Shown here piece by piece: positions 32,819-45,286 of a DNA stretch of 64,000 nucleotides. The DNA is from Scilla litardierei (taxonomy: Eukaryota > Streptophyta > Magnoliopsida > Asparagales > Asparagaceae), in NCBI GenBank assembly GCA_030789695.1, contig CM061142.1:145795637-145859636 (forward strand). Direction: 5' to 3'. The notes beneath the pieces are model-generated. The model was given only the letters and a program-made list of their open reading frames with translations. It searched no databases and was not told the DNA's origin. Position numbers and translations under genes: made by a program. Position 1 is the stretch's first letter. Every line of letters begins with the position of its first letter.

Positions 32819-35206
32819 CTAGGCACTCGTTTCAACAGCTCTATCTTCTTCATTCTCCAGCACATTAACACGAGGATCGTCAGGGGGGTTTGGATGCTTC
32901 ATCGACAAGCCTAAGTCAAATTCGACTCTTTCTTGGCCCACATTGAGGGAAAGCTTCCCATTCTTCACATCTATTAACACTCCGGCGGTCGCCATAAAGG
33001 GCCGTCCAAGGATGATTGGTGTATGCTTGTCTTCCGGCATGTCCATTACCACAAAATCAACCGGTACATGTACTCCTTTCACATTGACGGGGAGGTCGTC
33101 CACCACTCCCACCGGATACTTGACCGAACGGTCAGCAAGTTGCAACGTCATGCCGGTGGGCTCTAAGTCTCCCATCCCTATTCTCTTGTACAACGATAGG
33201 GGCATTAAGCTTACGCTCGCACCAAGATCGACGAGCGCCCTTTGGATTTGCACTTCCCCAATAGAGCAAGGGATGGAGAAACTTCCGGGGTCCTTGAGCT
33301 TGGGCAGATTTGCACGCTGAATGAGTGCGCTGCACTCCGCCGTTAACACGACCTTTTCTTTTCTAGATCCCCGTGTCACCAAGTCTTTCAGAAATTTGGC
33401 ATATGAGGGGATTGTCTCTATGGCCTCGAGGAAGGGGATTTGTAGGCTCAGATCTTTCACCATGGCAAAGAACTTGCCATACTTCTCATCGATTTTGGCT
33501 TTGGCAAGCCATTGTGGAAAGGGCACAACGGGCTTGAAAACCTTCAAATTCCCTTCTTCTTTCTTCTTCCCTTCTTCGGGGGTTCCCTCCGGAGTAGTTG
33601 TCTTGGGTGACGAAGCACCTTCGTCATTTAATTTCTCGGTTGGTCGCTCCACGACCAACGGTGCTTCCGGTCCTTTGGGGGGGCTCTCTCGTAGGTATTT
33701 GAGTTCCACTCCTCAAGACGATGGCGGACACGTTCTCATGCTCATGTGTGAGCGCCAAGGTCCGATTTACCCCCCTAGGGTTCACCTCAGGCTGTGGCGG
33801 TAATAAATTCTGTGGTCTTTGCAGGTTCGCCACTTGCAACCCCAGCTGGGTCACCTGATCAGTGAGGACTCTTTGTCCCATATCCAGTTTCAAATTTATT
33901 TTCTCCTGATTTGCGATGTATTGAGTCAGGAGAGACTCAACCGGAGAAATGGCCCTCTGCTGGCCGTATTGCTGCTGGGTGGGCTGCTGATTCTTAGGAG
34001 CATACTGTTGATACTGTTGCGGAGGTTGTTGCTGCTGAAATTGCTGTTGCTGAAACTGCTGCTGAGGCCTAGCCGGCTGATATATCTACTGTTATTGCTG
34101 AGCCGGTTGTTGGTAAGGCGCTCGGTAACTGAGATTCGGATGATTCTGGTTGTTGGGAGAGTAGGCCGGGTTTGAGTTGGTTCGTGGTGGAAATGGTGCA
34201 TTCCCCGTAGGATTGTAAAATAATGCGCTCGCTGATCCAACGGTGGTGAGATGTCACCACCGTCGAACTCTCCAAAAACTTTGGATTCTACCGCAGCAAT
34301 CTGTTGCGAACCGGCGCCACCGGCGCCTATCATCAATGCGGAGATCTGGGTTGACAGCAAGTCAAACTTGCTTGACAATTTGTCGACGTCTTCCACTCTA
34401 TGGATGCCCCCAGATCTTGGTGTGGCTCTCTCGTCACACCATCGTTCATTGTTGGATGCCATATTTTCCAAAATTTGTCCGGCATCTTCTTCACTTCTTG
34501 ACATGAAGGACCCTCCAGCCGCGGCGTCCATGGAAGACTTTAAATCGTCCCTCAGCCCATTATAAAACAGATTTATAATCTGCCACTTGGGGAGCTCATG
34601 GTGGGGACATCTTCTCTGCATCTCCTTGTCCCTTGTCCAAGCCTCATGCAAGGACTCGTGGCTGGCCTGGGAGAAGGAGGAGATCTCACTCCTCAGCTTA
34701 ATGGTCTTCCCCGGGGGAAAGAACTTTGTCAGGAAAGCATTTGAGAGCTTCTCCCAGGTGTTGAATGTATTTGGGTCCTTCCCCCTAAGCCACAGCTTGG
34801 CCTTATCTCGCAAGGAGAAGGGGAATAGCTTCAGTCGGATCGCCTCAGTTGTGACACCGTTAATCCGGAAGGTGTCACATTTGTCCAAGAAGGAGTCTAG
34901 ATGCTCGATTGGGCTCTCCATGGGTGCACCCGAAAACTGATCCTGCTGGATCCACGTCACCAAAGATGGCTTTAGCTCGAAGATTTGGGCCATAATAGCT
35001 GGGGGACGGATGGCGAAGGTGGACTCGATAGATGGCATCGAGTACTCCAACAGGGACTTGTGAGGTGGGGTGTTCTCCCCCATGGCTTCAGGATCCTCTC
35101 TTCTTCGCTTCTCGGCGGCCAAACGCCTAAGGGTGGCGTTAATCTCTGGATCGACGGGGATCAAGTCGTCGAGACTTCTTGAACTCCTGCGCATGAAAAA
35201 TAACAA
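32819..35206 (-). pseudogene. gag: gag and protease of the nested Athila
   Basis: The minus-strand frame 35206-33926 is gag. It starts near the PBS, with MRRSSRSLDDLIPVDPEI at its N-terminus. The retrotransposon gag core (KLWLRGKDPNTFNTWEKL, LTKFFPPGKT) lies about residues 110-190 and a Gln-rich tail follows. The reading frame shifts near 34220 into the Gln-rich segment, then through 33893-33624 (LRSGTQ), and again near 33715. 33709-32819 is the protease, with the Athila-type active site VDLGASVSLMP (DLG rather than DSG/DTG) at about 33180-33215 and the PIILGRPF block. No zinc knuckle is visible. It could supply structural protein only if the shifts were absent. Confidence 0.88.
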
Positions 35207-35380
35207 TCACCCGTGAAGCGACAAGTGGGAAAGAAATAGATAGGATAAGAAATAAAAATAAAAAAAAATAAAAATAAGAAAATAAAAACAAAAAGGAAGA
35301 ATGCGAAAATTATCGCGAGGTAGGGATGCGAGCTAGACACTAGGGTTCATGAGATCCTAAAATAACAAGCACGTTGCCTC

Positions 35381-35396
35381 CCAGGCAACGGCGCCA
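35381..35396 (-). other. Primer binding site, tRNA-Asp type
   Basis: Minus strand TGGCGCCGTTGCCTGG lies six bases inside the 5' LTR. It matches the TGGCGCCGTTGCCGGG primer site characteristic of Athila and related elements, also seen at 61386. Confidence 0.92.
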
Positions 35397-35402
35397 TAAA
35401 CT

Positions 35403-37013
35403 TGACGTGCCCCCGGTTTGCGAGCCGCAAATGGCCGGGGGACCCGCGTGAGGGTTTAGAAATTTGTAACCGCAAGCGCACGGTGTTGTAGTGTGGCTTG
35501 GGGGTCGAACATAGGGAGGCTAGGATGTGCTTGTGTCAAAGAGGACCGAAATCACCCCGTGGGCGAGCTAGCCCAGATCGGATGGTGGGTTGTCACGGTA
35601 AAGGAATGCAAGGTATAAACAATATGAAAATAAAACCCGGGACTTTGGTTTCCACTCCAACGAGCGAATCTCACCGATACGGCCTACGGGTAGGATGGCG
35701 ATCGGAATTAGGGTCTAATGGTGAGACGTTGCCTCTAAAAATGGTACCGGCATCCCATGGGCCCGATATTCCGGTCGGTGCCCAGGATGATACACCGGAC
35801 TTCCCGGGTTCGATCAGTGGGCACTCCAGTGTCCATTAATATTGATCGACTACGGGAGCACTAAGCTCGCAACGATAACTCCCAACGTCTCATCCTGCCG
35901 CTCCCGCGCGCTAGGATTCGGCGTCTACGCTAAGGGCGTGATCTATGGCTAGGGAGTCAACCGCCAAGTTTATTCCTCCTTGGCCCAACGGTCAAAGGCG
36001 GTCTTTTTCCCGCCAATGACAATAAAACACCCCGCGTAACCGTTAGATTCCTAATCCCTATCGATTTCCTAACCCTATGGACGCATCGGGAAGAGCCCCC
36101 GAAGGGGTTTCTACCAAAATCCCAGATTTGGAAACTACTCACAAATATTCATTAAAAAGCGATCTAAACGAAAATGAACCGTTAAAATCATAATCAGACA
36201 ATAGGAATGCAAAGGTAGTAAAGCAATTAAGATAATACTAAAGTTTTACAAAGATACGAAAACTTAAAAAAACAGGGAAATTACAGCCGTCACGAAATGA
36301 AGAAAACAGTAAAAAATAACTAACTCCCGAATCTGGGAAACCTAGGGTTGTATTTATAGAAAACGGCGTCACCCGATCGGTTGACAAGTCAACCGATCGG
36401 GTGAACCGCTTCGCAAATTTACAGCGCAAAGCGGGATTTCACCCGGTCAGTATGAACCGGTCGGTTGGATCTTGGTGCGGTCGGTTGGATCTTGGTGCCG
36501 ACCGGTTGGATTTTGGTGCAGACCGGGTGAGGAGACCGGTTGGAACTTCGAGTCTTGGCTGTTGATATTCAGCTACAGGTGAACCGATCGGGTGAAGGTC
36601 ACCCGATCGGTTGGCAATAAGCTCCGAATTCCAGAGACATTGTGCTTCTGACCCAGTCGCTGAGCCGACCGGGTGACTTCTCGTGAGCTCCAAGCTGCGT
36701 CTGGGTGGTGCACGCGTGCATCACCCGATCGGTTGGGGGTGTCCAACCGATCGGGTGAGGGGCTGAAAGTTGCAATCTTCGTCATTTGACCCCTTGGGTC
36801 ACGCGTGACTCCTCCCGTTGCTCCGGGGACACATGATATCATCGTTTTATGCCCCAAATGCCAGTAAACTCCTGCAAAACACAGAAAACACGGAAAAGTG
36901 AAAGAAAACAAGAAAACACAAGAAAACACGAGAAAATGAATATAATACGGTGGTAAAATACGGAAAACACGGAAGAAAACGTGCGTAAATATATGAAATA
37001 TAAACGCACATCA
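35403..37013 (-). repeat. 5' LTR of the nested Athila
   Basis: On the minus strand it begins TGATGTGCG at 37013 and ends GGGGGCACGTCA. It is colinear over its full length with the 3' LTR. The palindromic array lies at 36368-36757, that is 255-645 bases from the LTR start. Confidence 0.97.
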
Positions 37014-37616
37014 AGCATGCAGTGTTGACTGCCTCTGCCCACCATTTAGTACTGACGTTCCTGGCATTCAGCATCATGCGGGCCATTTCTTGTAGAGTAC
37101 GATTTTTTCTTTCAACTACTCCATTCTGTTGAGGAGTCTTAGGGGCTGAAAACTCATGAGCGATTCCCTGCGCTTCACAAAAATCAGCAAAGAAATGATT
37201 CTCGAACTCTTTGTCGTGGTCACTTCGAATTCTGACAATCTTTCCAATGGTGTCTCCTTTCTCAGTCTGAAGACGGGTGCATAGCTTCTTGAATGCGTCA
37301 AATGCGTCTGATTTCTCCTTGAGAAAATCTACCCAAGTAAAGCGTGAGAAATCATCAACACAACATAGATGTATTTCTTACCTCCCATGCTGACTTCTGT
37401 TGTGGGTCCGATTAGATCCATGTGTAGCAGCTCCATGTTCTTAGATGTGGTGATAGTCTGAAGTTGTCTATAACTAGTCTTCTTTTGTTTCCCCAGTTGA
37501 CAAGGACCACATACACCTTCTCTTCTCTTGTTTATGGCTGGTATCCCTCGAACTGCTCCCACTCTGGATATCTCTATCAACGTCTTGTAGTTGAGATGCC
37601 CTAGCTTTGGTGCCAC
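37014..37616 (-). pseudogene. pol: Sirevirus integrase, N-terminal and core part
   Basis: The 37616-37329 frame carries LGHLNYKTLIEISRVGAV, the CGPCQLGKQKK half of the HHCC finger and LLHMDLIGPT (first catalytic Asp). It then shifts frame near 37345. The core continues in other frames to 37014 (ERKNRTLQEMARMMLNARN region near 37080), where the Athila insertion splits it. The rest resumes at 26143. Confidence 0.85.
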
Positions 37617-39840
37617 TCCTCAGAGACATCAACACTTACATTGAGACAACTGTTAGCTTCCTGAAGTAAATAGCAGTTGTCAGCAGATCTTTTCCCAGTC
37701 AGGATGCAGGTTCCTGCTTCATTGAGAACCACACACTTGTTTTTGGTGAACTGAACGAACAGACCTTGGTTGCACAGTTGGCTTATGCTAATCAGATTAG
37801 CCTTCAAGTCTTCTACATGCATCACATCCTTCAGAGTAATAGATCCAGTCATCTTCAGCTCTCCCTTCCCAATGACTTTGCTCCTTTGACCGTCACCAAA
37901 GGTAACATGGCCTTTATTGCACATAGTATATTCAGTGAGAAGACTTCGATTACCTGTCATGTGCCGGGAACATCCACTGTCGAAGTACCACATGTTTTCT
38001 GAAAAAGCAACCATAGAGGTGTAAGCAACCAAACTGCGAAGTTCAGATTTCCTAACCCACTTTTTCATGACCCTTTTTCCAGAATGTCCAGTGTTTCTTC
38101 CTTCACGCTGGTGTTTCATACGACTAAAACAATTCCTGTAAGTGGGACCATTAAACTGATAGTAATTACACACAGAATGCCTGGATGTAGCACTCCTCTT
38201 CTGTTCCTCCTTCTGATCACCTTGCTTGAAGTGCCTCTTCTCCTTCTGACCTTCAGTAATACGAACCTGTCTTTCCTTGGAAGTGTGAAGGTAGCATCCT
38301 CTATTGTACCCTACACCTGTACGATCTCCAGAAACTTTCCCCATGGTTAGTATGTCATCGAGCTTTGCCTTTCCGGAGTTCCACTTGTTAAGGATGCTTT
38401 TTACCTTCTCGGCTCTAAGAAGTGTTCTCCTGAGTTGGATTTCGAGATTTCTGAAATTGAGCTCAGTCTTCAATAGTTGAGCACTAACCTCATCCTTTTC
38501 TCCTTTCAGTTTGACAGTTTCTTTCTTTAACAATTTATTGATCTCACAAATCTTCATCCAATTTGTGAACATAGTTTGATAAGCAGACCGAATATCATCT
38601 TCATCAACTCCCTCATCGTCACCCACTTCTGAACCAGATTCACTGTCAGATGTTGTACTATATGTTATAACATTCTTTATGACACCTCCAAGTTTATCCT
38701 CCAATGTTGTACAAGTTGTGGCAACACTCGGTCCAACATGACTATATGTGTCACAATCGGATTGATCATTCAGAATGGCAGTAAATGCAACGTAATTGCT
38801 GATGATGTCCTCATCTCCAGCACTACCTTCAGACTCCTCATCACTCCAGGAACTGGCTAGAGATTTTCCTTTTTGTTTCTTGAGAGTATTTGCACATTTG
38901 GCTTGTATATGACCAAAACCCTCACACTCCCTGCACTGTATTCCCTTGCCTTTGCTCTTTGATTCATACTTCTGTACAGGGCAGTTGATACCATTTCCTG
39001 CAGTGTGAGAAGTTGGACTCACTTCCTTGTTGACAGCTCTGAAATTCTGGCCCCTGTTGCTGATCTTCATCATCATCCTGCTAAAGTTTTTAGTTAACAA
39101 GGCGATGTCATCTTCAAGTTCCGCTTCATTTTCTGGTTTTGATACTTTAGTAGCTTCCACCTTTAGGGCCACTCCTTTTTCTCTTTTATTTTTCTTTAGA
39201 TTCATTTCGTAGGTTTGAAGAGACCCCATCGGTTCATCCAATCTCATAGTGGATATGTTCTCACCTCTTCAATAGCAGCGATCTTTGCCGAAAATTTATC
39301 AGGTAGGGATCTCAGAGTTTTCTCCACTAACTTCTTTTGGGAGTACTTCTTCCCCAATTGGAATGCCTGATTTGCTATATCACGTAATCTTCCATTGAAT
39401 TCAGCCACAGATTCATCATCATTCATTCTGATATTTTCAAATTGAGAGGCAAGCATTTGAAGTTTAGAAGCTCTTACAGTACTTGTCCCTTCATGAATAT
39501 TCTGAAGAATGTCCCACGCTTCCTTTGCATACTCACATGTAGAGATTAACTTGAACTGCTCTTCATCTACTGCAGTAAAGATAGCATTCATGGCCTTAGA
39601 ATTTCCCAGTGCCGCTCGTTCTTCTTCGGGACTCCAGTCTTTAGCCGGCTTGAGGTATTCCTTTCCTTCTTTGTTATCTTCAACTGGAGGGGTCCATCCT
39701 TCTATCGTTGCCACCCAAGCCTTCTCATCAAGAGACTTAATAAACGCACGCATCCGAGACTTCCAGTATGTGTAGTTAGTACAGGTGAGCAGTGGAGGCC
39801 GGGTCATGGATGCACCTTCCTTCGTATTCATGGATGGCAT
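37601..39840 (-). pseudogene. gag: Sirevirus gag and protease
   Basis: 39840-39244 encodes the gag N-terminal part (RPPLLTCTNYTYWKSRM, WDILQNIHEGTSTVRASKL). The start is placed at the Met of MPSMNTKEG; the Met three codons on is equally possible. A one-base change near 39260 moves into the 39247-37601 frame. That frame holds the CCHC knuckle CRECEGFGHIQAKC (about 38895-38940), an acidic segment and coiled-coil-like sequence (about 38400-38600). Next comes the protease box WYFDSGCSRHMTG (about 37960-38000). Another frame change near 37610 separates it from integrase. The order gag-PR-IN-RT is typical of copia. Confidence 0.92.
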
Positions 39841-39894
39841 ACTAAACAGCAGAATCACATACACCTTGACAACACAAATTAACACGTATGACCT

Positions 39895-39907
39895 GCTCTG
39901 AGACCAA
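39895..39907 (-). other. Primer binding site of the Sirevirus
   Basis: Minus strand TTGGTCTCAGAGC lies just inside the 5' LTR end. It differs at one position from the initiator-Met primer site TTGGTATCAGAGC. Confidence 0.85.
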
Positions 39908-39908
39908 T

Positions 39909-40763
39909 TGAAATTTAGTACGCAAGATCAAACAGTTAAACACACAGGAACAATAGAGAACACAAGATGGCACAAAGAAATTGGTAACGCAGTTCGGTGT
40001 GCACACCTACATCTGCGGGGTCTCACCCAGAAAATCAAATTACTCCACTAAATATTAATGATTACAGTCACCAATACTATATGATATTAGGGGGAACAAA
40101 CTCCCCCTCAATACAAACCGCTAGGGATGATCTCAATCAACCCCATGGAGTAATTTATGCAAGCTCCCCTTGCGTGCAAGATCCCCTTGCAAAAACGATA
40201 AAGATTAACTCCCTTGATCCCCTACCTCTGTAGTAGTCAGCCTCCTCCCGGAGCTCCTTGTAGCTTTCGCAAAAGCTATTTTTCAAGTAGTAACCCTAGC
40301 CACCAATCTTTGTGTCCTTTTTAAGCGAACTCTCTCCCTCAATTATGGAGCCGTTAAAGGAAGTATACGTAATCAAATCTTCGAAAGATTGGACGTCCGC
40401 AATTAACGAAGCCAAGCTAGGAAATATATTTTTTCCTCAATTGTTACAAACAGCAATAACCGTAATTGAGCGAAAACCAACTTCTCTCTATACCCATTTA
40501 AACCAAAGCTGAAGAGACATGATCTCTCTCAACAGAATCTGCAACGATTCTTTAGTTGATGAAAGGCCACCAGATCCGTTGAAGGCAATACCCAATAACC
40601 AAACAGCCTCTTATCTTCAATACACAGGAATACGCCTTTAAAAACCTGAACACGAATGTTGGACATTGTATACAACATAATGTACGACATATTATCCAAC
40701 ATTTCCAGACACACCCATATTGTGCCACTGATGACAACACAGCCATATACGAATGGCCTAACA
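39909..40763 (-). repeat. 5' LTR of the Sirevirus element
   Basis: 855 bp. On the minus strand it runs from TGTTAGGCC at 40763 to TTTCA at 39909. It pairs with 20487-21303. GGTTA at 40764-40768 is the second target duplication copy. Confidence 0.95.
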
Positions 40764-41158
40764 GGTTAAATGAGCCTTAATGTATCGGTTAATAAGTGGG
40801 CCTTTAATGTGTAGAGACAAATTGGGCTTTTTGTTTTAATGATGGATTAAATCAAAAACCCTAAGTGCACAAGGACTCTTTGCAAATAAATTTGGTGGCC
40901 ATGGTCCCCAAATCACATGAACGAAGTGCCGTCTTTTTTGCATCCCATTGACAGATTAGAGCTGGAGAAAAGCTAAGGGATTTCTCTCAGAGATTCATAT
41001 AGATCTAGTATGCCTACCACATAGATCTAAGGATCTAAATGGTATGGATTCAGGTATGCTTCCATATTATGTTTCAGTTTATTTCTCATAAATTTGACAT
41101 GATTAATCTAGAATAGTAGCGATAGTTTTTGTAAAATAATTTTGATCTAACCTCAACA
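40764..41158 (+). repeat. Remainder of an older LTR hit by the Sirevirus
   Basis: The sequence ends CCTCAACA (41158). Two bases on comes TGGTATCCGAGTC (41161-41173), an initiator-Met-type primer site on the plus strand. This marks 40764-41158 as the 3' part of an LTR whose 5' part lies left of 20487. Its internal region is cut at about 41219 by the next element. Family not determined. Confidence 0.5.
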
Positions 41159-41689
41159 AGTGGTATCCGAGTCTTATCATGTTAGATCTATGCGATCGAT
41201 AATTTCGTATTATTGTAGATGTTATGAATAGGACCCATTGGGCCTATTGGGTATCCACCCATTATGTTACTTTTCTATAAATATAGGGCTACGGGTTCAG
41301 TAGCCGTCACCTTCACAACACGTTATAAGCACGATTCTCTGAAAATTTTCAAAGATCCGATCTTACGAGGGCGACGAGGAGGAGGTAGATCCACCATGCG
41401 CGAGCATTATCTTCCACACGTAGGATTCGTCAAACGTCGCTAAATCTAGAGGACGGATCTAGATGTAATCATACAAAAAACCTGATCTAAACTTATTTCT
41501 TTTGTAGAATATGTTTAGATCTGCTTATTTTTAGACCAAACTCGATGTTTAAACAATAAAAATCAAATTTTCATGATGAAAACATTGATTGCAATAATAA
41601 AAATCAAATTTTTACCATAAAAAATTAGTTTTTGATTTGAAAAAGGTGATTTTTATTGGATTTGTGTTTTTCTCACTACCCGCTGTCAA

Positions 41690-41985
41690 AACCCCCACCG
41701 ACACCGTCATTCTTAACCAAAAAAGGGGGGCCGAACCCCCCATCATCACAGTCATTACGTAAAACGAATGAGAAAAGGGGGGGCCGGCAGACCCCCCTCA
41801 TGGGAAAGGGGGGCCGGCAACCCCCCACCCCTCAAGGCGCAGAGGGAGGCCGGGAGCCCCCCTCACGTCGGATAGGGGGGGCGGTAGCCCCCACTCGCAG
41901 CATAGAGGGGGGGGGGGGCAGCAGCCCCCCTCACGGCATAGAGGGCCCCCCACGGCATGACTAAGGGATGTGGCCGGTACCCCCC
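41690..41985. repeat. G-run/C-run hairpin cluster
   Basis: About six degenerate copies of GGGGGGCCGGCANCCCCCC, each spaced by 25-45 bases, including a run of 12 or more G near 41910. Each copy can fold on itself, and runs of four or more G on both strands could form quadruplexes. It lies in the copia leader. The 102-codon frame across it is low complexity and not a gene. Confidence 0.85.
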
Positions 41986-43429
41986 AACCGTTGCTACGTT
42001 TCCTTTTTCGTGGAAAACACACGTTTTTTCATGGAAAATGGCCCCGAATGCCAAAACCCTAAAACAGTAATTTTCGAAACCCCATAGGAAGAAAACGTGC
42101 ACTCACGCAATTTTCTCGGCTCTGATGGCCGACGATACATGAAAAACATAACAAACCCTAATTAGGGTTTTTGGGACAAATTTGTACGCCGATAAATTTT
42201 CGGGGCACAGTATAAAAATTTTTAAATCCAATTTTCACCTTTAATTTGGTCCATACATGCCTTTAATATGAATTGTCTGAAGCATGCTAATTTTCTACGA
42301 TATATTTTTAATGCATGTAGCATAAGTATATATCTGTGATGAAATCATTTAAATGCCTGATGCATAACTACATGCCTGTGATGTTTACATTAACTTGTGA
42401 TACTTTATAACTGTGTGGTCGTTTAAAACTACAAGTGATGTGAATATAAATGCATGTGATGGAAATCTGTGGTTTTTCGGATCGGCTAGGTTTTTTTCAC
42501 CCTCTTTTTTTCTGCATTTTTTCTTTTAAGCCAAAAATATAGTGAGGAATAAATGTAAATGTACACGACCAGAGACCGGCGTTGCTTTCCATACGGAGTG
42601 GATGGTCTATTTGTAGCACTTCCTTGAAAATTTCGTTTAAGGAACCTCAGTAGGCTTTCGAAGTTGTACCTTTTCTATATATTTTTTTGTTTTGACTGTA
42701 ACTATGGGCTTTTGGACTTTGTAATTTGCTTGAGGGTGACTAGCCAATCCACACAAATTTCCTTATGTCTCTGTGATTATGCCTGTGATGAATTTATACC
42801 ATGCATATGTCTTTATAGATATAATTATAACTAGGTTTAAGGCATACATATAATTTTTCAAAATGACAAAATTGAACATGATGTTTAAATAATACGCCAA
42901 TACCCCTTATTCCCAAAAATAATAAAACGTCGGGATTTTGCGAACATCATTTATGCCATCTTAAAAGATGAGCAACACGCAGTAAATAGATCTTAAAAAT
43001 CTATGGTCTATATGGACCAATATGGACACCAAAAAAGGATGACATAACACCGCTAACTCTTTAAGAGTTATCTCACTACTAGGCAGTATTCTTATATCTG
43101 ACCTTGCGCATAAAAATTATAAGATCACGCCCGAAGTCGTGACTTAAGCGAGAAATATATTCGCACCCACGTAATTGCTCAACTGACCAATGTATCTTCT
43201 TCCAAAAATGCTTAAAGAGTTTCAAAGAATATTCGTTTAAATGAAATACTTAATGTTTGTATAGCATACTCAAGAGAAAGAAAAATGGCATTAAAGCCAT
43301 ACTTGAGTACTTAAATAGACATTCAAAAGTCTGAAGCTATACAACGAAATAAATATTGAGTGAAAAAGTGGAAGAATAAAAACATAGTCTAATACAAAGG
43401 GAAAGGAAAGATGTGACATAGTTCAAAGA
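41986..43429. other. Copia leader and unassigned AT-rich sequence
   Basis: No gene is seen. ATGCATGT/GTGATG words recur around 42240-42470 (GCCTGTGATG, GCATGTGATG). The region lies between the copia primer junction and the gag relic, and is longer than a normal leader, so other insertions may be hidden in it. Confidence 0.5.
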
Positions 43430-43860
43430 TGAATAGCAATGGCAAAAGCCATCCACCGCCACATGGACAAAACTCTGGAATCAGAGTACCTCACTGTTGA
43501 GGACCCATACAATGTTATGGGCGGCCTTGGATGAAAGGTATATACATCAGAAAGATGTTACACTTCCAAGAGCCCATTATGAGTAAGCGAATTTATGAGA
43601 CTCCAAGACTTCAAGTCTGTTGCTGAATACAATTCAGCTCTATTTAACTTCACCCCACACCTGTAGTATCATGGTGAGGATGTCTCTCAGAAACGTATGT
43701 TAGAAATGACATACACTTCATTCCACGAGAAAGACGCGATTCTGATGCAGCAAACTGTGAAGGAAACTTCACAAAGTACTTTGAGATGCTTGCATGCCTA
43801 CTAATGTCAGAGCAAATACAAAGAACTTCTCCCAACAACTCATAACATATGTCCAACTTG
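43430..43860 (+). pseudogene. gag: Copia gag relic (UBN2-type)
   Basis: Conceptual translation in shifting frames gives HRHMDKTLESEYLTVEDP, then LQDFKSVAEYNSALF, MLEMTYTSFHEKD and a QSKYKELLP tail. This is the order of the copia gag domain of plants (LTVEDP, LQDFKSVSEYNSALF, MLEKTFSTFHASN). Frame changes and stops occur about every 100 bases. 43861-44459 beyond it shows no readable domain. Confidence 0.85.
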
Positions 43861-44459
43861 CAACGCTAGTCCAATATAAAATATTTGTACAAACCTAGCA
43901 TTTTTCTACTTAGCTATTCCTCGAGCACACATCAAACTATAAAACTTGTTGCCATAACATAATTTACAGAAGTATTTTCTTGCAGTATATATGTGTTTAA
44001 ATGCATTATCACAATATTTCTTATTGATGAATATCATGCTTTTTATGCATTTTATTTTACTGTGAATGGTTTGCTATAAATATTTGCCAAACGATTGTGG
44101 ATATTTTTATTATCCAAATTACACCTCATGACATATGCTATAGAAAGCATTTTTACCCTTATGATAATCAAAAAGATCAAGTTGAGACGTCTAAAATAAA
44201 AGATCAGGAATAGCAAACCTGAATACTCCTAAAAATAAAATGAGGATGACATGTACTCTCTGTAACTTATAAAGTTTCAAAGGATATTCGTCAAAACAGA
44301 ATCCCTAATGACTCAAGAAATCAATGAAGCCTGAAGCTTTGTCCCGCTATGATCTGCGTAATAGTCAATGTGAAGATGGGATCCTTCACACTTAGAACAC
44401 AGCTCACCTATTACCAGACAAAATTAACTTAAGCATTTTAATGGGATTTCAAAAGTCCC

Positions 44460-45286
44460 ACATAAATTCGAAAGGTGGAATTAATTTGGAACACCAAAAG
44501 TTTCCAGAATCGTCCAACTATTAACTCTGGAACGATATAATATGCCACCTTGGATTGATGATGCAAGACATCATTAACCACTCTTATAAATCTGAAGAAC
44601 CCGAAGATTCTTTAAAAGGGAGAAGCTTCCATTTTCCCATTCAAAAGGGAAAAATGGTTACGAGATCATCTCCATTCACATGGACATTAACTCTCTTCAC
44701 TTCCTCAAAAGAATTTAAGATGATATATTTACTATCATCATTAGATTAATAAGACCTTTAGGTCTCTTGAGAGTATTTGAGGTATAAAAGTGGACCTACC
44801 CTCTCCATACATAGGGCTGATGATGTACCTTAGAGTACTCATCCATATAACCTCTAAAAATGGTCATTATCAAACCTATTATCCAACCGTAGTCCAACTT
44901 TTTCCAAGCAAATGGGACACATTACTAAACGGTGGGAACATTGGATAACACTTGGAAATTAAACAGTATTTGCAAATGGAAAAATATCGAACACCCTGAA
45001 GTTTGTGTTCACACCCAAAAATGGATTATATAAATAAATCATTAACTGATTTAAACGAATTACTCGTCTGCTAAAAATCCAGTTGCTGGTGATTGCATAT
45101 GGACATGCAATTACAGTACAGACCATCAAAATGCTTCTTTAGAACCTATTTATATTGGCCTGATCACCTCATATAAATAGTTTCCGAGAACTCCTAATGG
45201 GGGAAGCGTTTAGAGTACATCTTAAAGATTGTGCCATGATGTGTCCACATGTCCACATCACCCCTAGAAACCATCAAAATGCACTC
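44460..45286 (+). pseudogene. pol: Copia integrase relic, left part
   Basis: Frame-shifting translation recovers a degenerate integrase: NLKNPKIL (finger region), a poorly preserved core near 44800-44870, EHPEVCVHTQKW (about 44990-45025) and HAITVQTI near 45110. The end at 45286 is the CACTC target site of the Tat element; the reading continues at 57494. Confidence 0.7.

Larger units (their letters stand above)
26158..37018 (-). mobile_element. Athila-type gypsy element nested in Sirevirus integrase
   Basis: LTRs 26163-27771 and 35403-37013 (about 1.61 kb each) are flanked by the target duplication AGCAT (26158-26162, 37014-37018, included in this span). Element orientation is minus. The order is 5' LTR, tRNA-Asp-type PBS, gag, protease, short linker, palindrome array, env-like ORF, PPT-like modules, 3' LTR. 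RT, RNase H and integrase are absent between protease (ends 32819) and the env-like ORF. I counted about 50 LTR differences (about 3 percent), so it is fairly recent. It cannot reverse-transcribe itself, so its mobilisation would need pol in trans, unless pol was lost after insertion. Confidence 0.95.
20487..40763 (-). mobile_element. Sirevirus-type Ty1/copia element, split by a nested Athila
   Basis: LTRs at 20487-21303 and 39909-40763 are flanked by the 5-bp duplication GGTTA (20482-20486, 40764-40768). In element orientation the order is 5' LTR, PBS, gag with one CCHC knuckle, protease, integrase, RT, RNase H, then a third ORF, PPT and 3' LTR. The third ORF after RNase H is the mark of Sireviruses. 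The Athila insertion (26163-37013) lies in the integrase domain. Without it the element is about 9.4 kb. Frameshifts and Gln-to-stop changes make it non-autonomous. Confidence 0.93.

Noticed and set aside
41656..41964. 102-codon frame in the G-run/C-run cluster
   Set aside because: Low-complexity translation of hairpin repeats, in a copia leader.
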